Source: Clostridium pasteurianum DSM 525 = ATCC 6013
GTDB lineage: Bacteria; Bacillota; Clostridia; Clostridiales; Clostridiaceae
DNA: 64,000 nucleotides
Assembly: GCF_000807255.1 (NCBI RefSeq)
Contig: NZ_CP009268.1
Coordinates: 3,192,384-3,256,383, forward strand
Reading direction: 5' to 3'
The position numbers and the translations under genes were made by a program. How positions within the stretch are numbered: the first letter of the stretch is position 1; every line of letters starts with the position of its first letter. Shown here piece after piece: positions 59,834-64,000 of the stretch. The notes beneath the pieces were generated by a model, which had not been told where the DNA came from, searched no databases, and was given only the letters and a program-made list of their open reading frames with translations.

Positions 59834-59857
59834 TTATCTTAAACGAACTGAATACAT
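59834..59857 (-). CDS. leader peptide MYSVRLR of the Mef-like gene
   Basis: Seven-codon ORF from ATG 59857 to TAA 59834 with ribosome site GGGGGA 8 bases upstream. The end Val-Arg-Leu-Arg carries the Arg-x-Arg macrolide arrest motif and resembles the leader peptides of mef(A) (MTASMRLR) and ermD (MTHSMRLR), where a bound macrolide stalls the ribosome. Stalling here would change pairing of the downstream hairpins and let transcription reach the transporter. Confidence 0.82.
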   Translation of the reverse strand: MYSVRLR

Positions 59858-59894
59858 AGAATATGTCCCCCTTTAAATCATTAAATTCTATATA

Positions 59895-59924
59895 ATTATA
59901 TCTTATATAATATATTTATGTCAA
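59895..59924 (-). promoter_or_regulatory. sigma-A promoter of the Mef-like operon
   Basis: TTGACA (59919-59924), 18-base spacer and TATAAT (59895-59900) on the minus strand. Predicted transcription start near 59888, about 30 bases before the leader ORF. Confidence 0.88.
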
Positions 59925-60029
59925 TTTCCAACTAATTTAAAACTATAATACAGTAGTATACTTACCGTTTCCTCTCCTTTTTTTGAAGTTTTCTTTGAGC
60001 TTTTCTCCATATGTTTTTAATATATAATT

Positions 60030-61382
60030 TCAAAATTCTATTTTTTCTTCAAGCTCTCTTATTAGAATCCGTTCTTTTTCATTTAAGCTCAGAATATATT
60101 TATTAAATTCACCATACCACTCTTCTTCATATCCATTTTCAAAACCAAGCTCTTCCATATACTTATCCAAAAGAACTATTTCCATATGAGATAAACTTTT
60201 GAAGTAGGTTACATATTCTCCACCAAATAGGCAATCAGCACTTAACATATCAACTAAATCTTCCAGACTTTTAATGTTATTTTTAATTAGTGAAATTTTA
60301 TCTTCTACTAAAGTACAATCCCTTATCTCTTCACTTAATTTTTTAAATTCAGAGTTCTCCATCATCTCGCCATCATTATAATAGATTGTTTCATCTCTAT
60401 TATTCTCATTAAAAGATATAAATACCGCTTCTAATCTATTCAGTTTTATGCCTTGATTTATTAACGAAGCTACCTTTAATGTAGATTTTTTAATATAACT
60501 TATTAGTGCCTTATCTTTAATACGTAAAATTTCCCAACATACTTTTGCATATTTTAATAATTCTTTTTGTAGCTCTTCCAAAGATAATTTTTCTAACTTA
60601 TTTTTAATATATGTCCTGTCCAGACTGCTAATATTAAGGCTTTTTAAATCTTTTCCGCAGATGATTACTCCCAAACAGTTAATTAATAGCAATTCAAATA
60701 TATTTATCAACAACAATTCAAACTTTTTATCGTAACCTTTTAACAGCTTATTGATTTCACTAACAGGAAAGTTATTACAAAAATCATTCTCTAGACTTAA
60801 AATCTCTAAATAATTACATATATATTCAATACCTACATAATTCATATTACCAATACAAAGCTGATAATCTATTGAACCAGGGTTTTCATGAGCAGCAAAA
60901 AAATCATTATATTCTTTAAAAAATAGAGGAATGCCATAATCTATAGTATCATTATAGGAGTAGTTATCAACCTTTAACTTACTTTCATTAATTTTTCCCA
61001 ACAGCTTCTTGCTTTCTAATATTTTCTCAATAATTAGATCTTGCCCCTGTTTTAACATTTGAGATAATCTATTACTCTTTAGTTCATCTGATATACCTTC
61101 TATATTATCAAATGTTTTTAAATAAATTCCTATGGTATAGTCAATACACTGCAAAATACTTTCAGCAAGTTCTACCATAACAGAACTGCTCTCATCTTTT
61201 GTGTAATATTTTAACTGCACCTTTAAAAGTTCCATTCTTTCATAATAGATATTAGCTAAAACACTCTCATCTAGCAGCTTTTTTTCATAACAATATTCTA
61301 AAACATAATTAAAAAACTTTTCCTCATTGAAGTTATCTTCTATGGAATGACCATATTTTTCAATATCTTTCCCTTTATTCAT
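60030..61382 (-). CDS. DUF6179 domain protein
   Basis: Soluble, strongly helical protein of 450 residues with many Leu/Ile heptads and acidic patches. No signal peptide or catalytic motif is seen. The pattern ESILQCIDYTIGIYLKTFD, YGIPLFFKEYNDFFAAHENPGSIDYQL and the end FGGEYVTYFKSLSHMEIVLLDKYME agree with DUF6179, which is regularly encoded next to DUF6323 in clostridia. Function unknown. It starts 3 bases after the DUF6323 stop, so one operon. Weak ribosome site AAGGATT. Confidence 0.72.
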   Translation of the reverse strand: MNKGKDIEKYGHSIEDNFNEEKFFNYVLEYCYEKKLLDESVLANIYYERMELLKVQLKYYTKDESSSVMVELAESILQCIDYTIGIYLKTFDNIEGISDELKSNRLSQMLKQGQDLIIEKILESKKLLGKINESKLKVDNYSYNDTIDYGIPLFFKEYNDFFAAHENPGSIDYQLCIGNMNYVGIEYICNYLEILSLENDFCNNFPVSEINKLLKGYDKKFELLLINIFELLLINCLGVIICGKDLKSLNISSLDRTYIKNKLEKLSLEELQKELLKYAKVCWEILRIKDKALISYIKKSTLKVASLINQGIKLNRLEAVFISFNENNRDETIYYNDGEMMENSEFKKLSEEIRDCTLVEDKISLIKNNIKSLEDLVDMLSADCLFGGEYVTYFKSLSHMEIVLLDKYMEELGFENGYEEEWYGEFNKYILSLNEKERILIRELEEKIEF

Positions 61383-61385
61383 AAC

Positions 61386-61856
61386 TTATAAATCCTTTTC
61401 ACCGTAAATATTTGTATAATCCCTTACACCATTTCTTATGTTATCAGCAATTTTATACAGTACTTTTCCTTCTAAAAGCTCCAATGATCCTTGACAATAG
61501 TTATTAAATTTCTCCTGCATAATTTCTATTAATTCATCATCACTTATATAATCTAGAGTTTCATTCTTATAATTATAAAAAATCTCTACAAGTTCATTTA
61601 TTGTATCACTGTAATTATATTGTGATATATATGGTGAGTCACAAAATGCTGTTATAATTTTATTTATTATTTGACCATTAAACTCTATCCTTCCGCTTTT
61701 TTGAAGTGATATATTTCTCGTGTTAATAATTTCTCTAACATCTTCTTCAGAAAGCTTTAATCCATATTCACTTGTAATCTCATTGCATTGCAATATTTCA
61801 TTAAAAACCTGCTTATTCAATAAGTTATTTTTAAATAAATTAATAGAATCTTTCAT
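61386..61856 (-). CDS. DUF6323 domain protein
   Basis: Helical cytoplasmic protein of 156 residues: YGLKLSEEDVREIINTRNISLQKSGRIEFNG (about 30-60), SPYISQYNYSDTINELVEIFYNYKNETLDYISDDELIEIMQEKFN and LLEGKVLYKIADNIRNG. It matches the DUF6323 layout and forms a conserved pair with DUF6179, suggesting a two-subunit assembly. AGGAAG ribosome site before ATG 61856. Role unknown. Confidence 0.72.
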   Translation of the reverse strand: MKDSINLFKNNLLNKQVFNEILQCNEITSEYGLKLSEEDVREIINTRNISLQKSGRIEFNGQIINKIITAFCDSPYISQYNYSDTINELVEIFYNYKNETLDYISDDELIEIMQEKFNNYCQGSLELLEGKVLYKIADNIRNGVRDYTNIYGEKDL

Positions 61857-62004
61857 TTTAAAAACTTCCTTTCAAAAAGTATTGACTTTTATTTTAGAAT
61901 ATGTTATAATGAAATTATATTACTATTTATAATTGTTATAATAATGTATTATAGCATTAATGTTTTTTATTGTCAATTCTCCTATATTTATTTGTAAAAT
62001 TATA

Positions 62005-62029
62005 GAGTATCTTCAACCAGAAGATACTC
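62005..62029. terminator. hairpin terminator between DUF6323 and the transaminase remnant
   Basis: Perfect 10-bp stem GAGTATCTTC / GAAGATACTC with a 5-base loop. TTTTT follows on the plus side and a T-rich stretch on the minus side. It ends the minus-strand amidohydrolase message. The rest of 61857-62082 is AT-rich with no gene. Confidence 0.85.
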
Positions 62030-62082
62030 TTTTTAATATTTATAATATTTCAATAAAAATTAAAATTAGAAAATTCCTAGAT

Positions 62083-62229
62083 TTATTTTGTTTCTTCTAA
62101 AAACTCTTCCAGTAATGCATCTTGTAATTTTTTAATAATTTCTGCTGCCCTTCCACCTACAGGTTTTCCATCTATTTCACATGCAGCTGTACAAAATTGC
62201 CCTGAACTTGTAACTATAACTTCATCATT
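62083..62229 (-). pseudogene. C-terminal remnant of D-amino-acid transaminase
   Basis: A 48-codon open stretch reads NDEVIVTSSGQFCTAACEID, then GKPVGGRAAEIIKKLQ and EEFLEETK, ending at 62083-62085. This is the end of D-alanine/branched-chain-type class IV aminotransferases (DEVxVTSS, EIDGKPVG). The frame is closed upstream by TGA and overlaps the last codons of the amidohydrolase, so about 230 N-terminal residues are gone. Likely a deletion that fused the two genes' ends. Confidence 0.62.
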
Positions 62230-63394
62230 TCAAAAAATTTACTGCTGTATTGGCAAGAAGTGCTGCTCCAATAGGAAGTGATTTTTCATCAATATCGAAA
62301 TTCGCATTGTGAAGTGAAAAATTTTTCTTATTTAAAAATCCTACTCCTAAAGATATAAATGCAGATGGAACAATTCGTGAATAAAATACAAAATCTTCAC
62401 CAAGCAGTGTCTTAGGTACAGACTTTATCTTTTCATTACCAACAATTTCTACAGCAGACTCTTTTACAATATTAATCATATTCTCATCATTAATTAAAGG
62501 ACTATCACCTATTCGGAACTTGAAATTATAAGTTGCCCCATGTGCCAATGTAATACCTTTAATAACATTTTCTATAATATCTTTAACCTCATCATGAATA
62601 TCTTTATTAAAAAATCTAATAGTTCCAGTTAAAATTACTTTATCAGCCACTATATTTGCTTTATTTCCTCCATTTATTGTCCCTATAGTTATAACAAAAG
62701 GTTCCAGAGGATTAATTTTAGAAGATGAAATTGTTTGTAATGACAATACCAATTCAGATGCAACTATAATTGCATCTGTGGCTTTATGTGGCAAAGCTCC
62801 ATGTCCACTTTTACCAATAATTTCTATTTCAAATCCACCTGCTGTTGCATAAAACTCTCCTGTTCTTAATCCAATATCTCCTGCCAAGAGATTTGGATCT
62901 ACATGTAGTCCAAATACACCATCTACTTTAGGATTTTCCATAACACCTTCTTCAATCATTTGGGAAGCTCCACCTAATGGACTTTCCTCACTAGGCTGAA
63001 AAATAAACTTAACATTTCCTTTTATTGAATCCTTTATTTTAGACAATATGCCAGCTGCACCTAATAATACTGCTGTATGTGCATCATGACCACAAGCATG
63101 CATAATATTTTTGTTCACTGATTTAAATTCATGATTGTTTTTTTCTTGTATAGGAAGCGCATCCATATCCGCTCTTAAGGCAACTGTTTTTCCCTGAGTT
63201 TTTCCTCTCAGTACTCCAACGACACCAGTTTTTCCAACCCTTTCTGTAACATCAATCCCAAGTTCTTCAAGTCTTTTTGCAACAAGCTTTGCCGTTTTAA
63301 ACTCCTGTATAGCAAGTTCTGGATTCTTATGAATTGTTCTGCGTATATGAACTATATCTGATTCAATTTCATAGGCTAAATCTTTTATTAGCAT
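62225..63394 (-). CDS. M20 family amidohydrolase
   Basis: About 389 residues, M20D peptidase/amidohydrolase (N-acyl amino acid, hippurate or IAA-amino acid hydrolase type). Metal-site residues are in HACGHDAHTAVLLGAA (about 95-110), PSEESPLGGA (about 130) and FGLHVDP (about 160). The dimerisation domain is at about 180-290, and a terminal His lies in FSLHNANFDID. ATG 63394 is preferred, as GAGAGGAG lies between it and ATG 63412. The upstream gene encodes a substrate-binding protein, so it may cleave an imported N-acyl compound. Confidence 0.9.
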   Translation of the reverse strand: MLIKDLAYEIESDIVHIRRTIHKNPELAIQEFKTAKLVAKRLEELGIDVTERVGKTGVVGVLRGKTQGKTVALRADMDALPIQEKNNHEFKSVNKNIMHACGHDAHTAVLLGAAGILSKIKDSIKGNVKFIFQPSEESPLGGASQMIEEGVMENPKVDGVFGLHVDPNLLAGDIGLRTGEFYATAGGFEIEIIGKSGHGALPHKATDAIIVASELVLSLQTISSSKINPLEPFVITIGTINGGNKANIVADKVILTGTIRFFNKDIHDEVKDIIENVIKGITLAHGATYNFKFRIGDSPLINDENMINIVKESAVEIVGNEKIKSVPKTLLGEDFVFYSRIVPSAFISLGVGFLNKKNFSLHNANFDIDEKSLPIGAALLANTAVNFLK

Positions 63395-63513
63395 ATAAAT
63401 TTCTCCTCTCATGTATTTTTATAAAAATTGTAATTCATTTACATAATTTTTAATATATTAAATAACAACCTTTTTTAATTTGATAATAAATCTACAAACT
63501 CATCTTAATCTAC

Positions 63514-63548
63514 AATTGGCCACTAAGCTTAGGTAGACTTAGCAGCCA
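63514..63548 (-). terminator. hairpin between the binding protein and the amidohydrolase
   Basis: TTGGC-CA-CTAAG...CTTAG-CA-GCCAA, an imperfect stem with a short internal loop, located after the binding-protein stop on the minus strand. Confidence 0.65.
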
Positions 63549-63570
63549 AATGAATCTATAAAATATTAAA

Positions 63571-64000
63571 TTATTTTAATTCACCAGTATAATAAGGATT
63601 TAGATCATTAGTATATAAATCCTCGGCCTTTATCTGTCCTGGTACTTCAAAATTAGTCAATTTATTTTTTTCAGCTGTCTTAACCCAAAACTCAATTTGC
63701 TCAGGTTTAATCCATTTTTGATCAGGATATATATTACCAGCCATATCTTTAACATCCATTTTAAGATAGTCGGCTGCAATTTTTAATGATTGTTGATAGT
63801 TTTTATTTATATACTGCTGAGCTTTAAGATCAGCCACTATATATGCCTTTACTACATCTGGATATTTCTTTATAAAATCTTCACTAAATGCACGAATAGC
63901 GAGTCCACCAACTGCTCCATCACCAGCCGCTTCACCTATTTTATAACTTGTAGTAAGAATTTTAAAGCCGCCATCATTTTTAGTTTTCATATTATATGGT
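63571..64000 (-). CDS. ABC substrate-binding protein (NMT1/SsuA-like), C-terminal part
   Basis: The frame stays open to the right edge of the window, so only about 143 C-terminal residues are present. ATG 63990 is internal. Segments GGLAIRAFSEDFIKKYPDVVKAYIVADLKAQQYINKNYQQSLKIAADYLKMD and IYPDQKWIKPEQIEFWVKTAEKNKLTNFEV match the last lobe of NMT1/TauA/SsuA-type periplasmic-binding lipoproteins, which bring in aliphatic sulfonates, nitriles or pyrimidine precursors. The ligand is not determinable. Confidence 0.82.
   Translation of the reverse strand, partial: PYNMKTKNDGGFKILTTSYKIGEAAGDGAVGGLAIRAFSEDFIKKYPDVVKAYIVADLKAQQYINKNYQQSLKIAADYLKMDVKDMAGNIYPDQKWIKPEQIEFWVKTAEKNKLTNFEVPGQIKAEDLYTNDLNPYYTGELK

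Noticed and set aside
59653-59859. A 68-residue plus-strand protein in the Mef-like leader
   Set aside because: It lies antisense to the attenuator and is explained by the hairpins. There is no ribosome site.

Overview
The window is AT-rich, gene-dense DNA from a low-GC Gram-positive anaerobe, most likely a Clostridium sensu stricto species. The support is the strong GGAGG-type ribosome sites, bL25/Ctc, SbcCD, a PTS/BglG sucrose operon, a EutVW-controlled ethanolamine cluster, RsgI-type anti-sigma architecture, DUF6179/DUF6323 neighbours and A/T-rich codon use. The species cannot be fixed from sequence alone. No rRNA, tRNA or CRISPR array was seen.

Layout. 0-2.1 kb: end of a LOG-family gene, an alpha/beta hydrolase, and ribosomal protein bL25. 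2.4-7.5 kb: a sugar-phosphate isomerase-like protein, an ABC sugar/glycerol-phosphate importer without its own ATPase, and a GlpP antiterminator. 7.6-14.2 kb: an ABC exporter operon whose TetR repressor gene is split by a 3,251-bp TniA/TniB-like transposon (10746-13996). The 6-bp target duplication, the reconstructed reading frame and the intact promoter with two operators are all visible. 14.4-19 kb: sbcC and sbcD. 19.3-24.2 kb: scrB, scrA and a SacT/LicT antiterminator with two RAT/terminator switches. 24.4-28.1 kb: an ABC-F ribosome-protection protein behind a long attenuator leader, and an FGGY sugar kinase. 28.4-31.2 kb: small membrane, YdeI-like and zinc-ribbon proteins and a TetM-like gene remnant.

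31.2-38.4 kb: a compact ethanolamine cluster (eutV, eutW, leader, eutA, permease, eutB, eutC) with no microcompartment shell genes. The leader carries EutV-type hexaloop hairpins and a terminator. 38.6-41.8 kb: an MFS transporter, a FrnE/DsbA-like protein and a PH-domain protein among repeated palindromic elements. 42.3-43.9 kb: a yvl-like operon (DUF2089 regulator, SHOCT-type protein, unknown, YvlD-like membrane protein). 44-49.3 kb: an ECF sigma factor with an RsgI-like anti-sigma factor, a DUF4434 protein, a DUF2325 protein and a cupin. 49.3-51.6 kb: an SDR and a UPF0303 gene divergent from an IclR regulator. 51.6-54.3 kb: a DUF2075 ATPase, a small Cys/Gly-rich protein followed by a rod-like structured RNA candidate, and aat. 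54.4-58.3 kb: a multicopper oxidase, a MarR regulator and a QueG-like iron-sulfur protein, with three identical 16-bp palindromes. 58.4-59.95 kb: a Mef(A)-like macrolide efflux gene behind a leader with the mini-ORF MYSVRLR and several terminator hairpins. 60-64 kb: DUF6179/DUF6323, an M20 amidohydrolase abutting a D-amino-acid transaminase remnant, and the end of an NMT1/SsuA-like binding protein.

Themes. Much of the regulation here is by RNA: RAT switches, EutV antitermination, and two putative antibiotic-responsive attenuators. At least two related families of hairpin-rich intergenic repeats recur between promoters and genes. They are probably non-autonomous mobile elements or small structured RNAs. 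The best candidates for something not yet described are these repeats, the 159-nt rod-like RNA at 53.3 kb, and the Mef-like leader.
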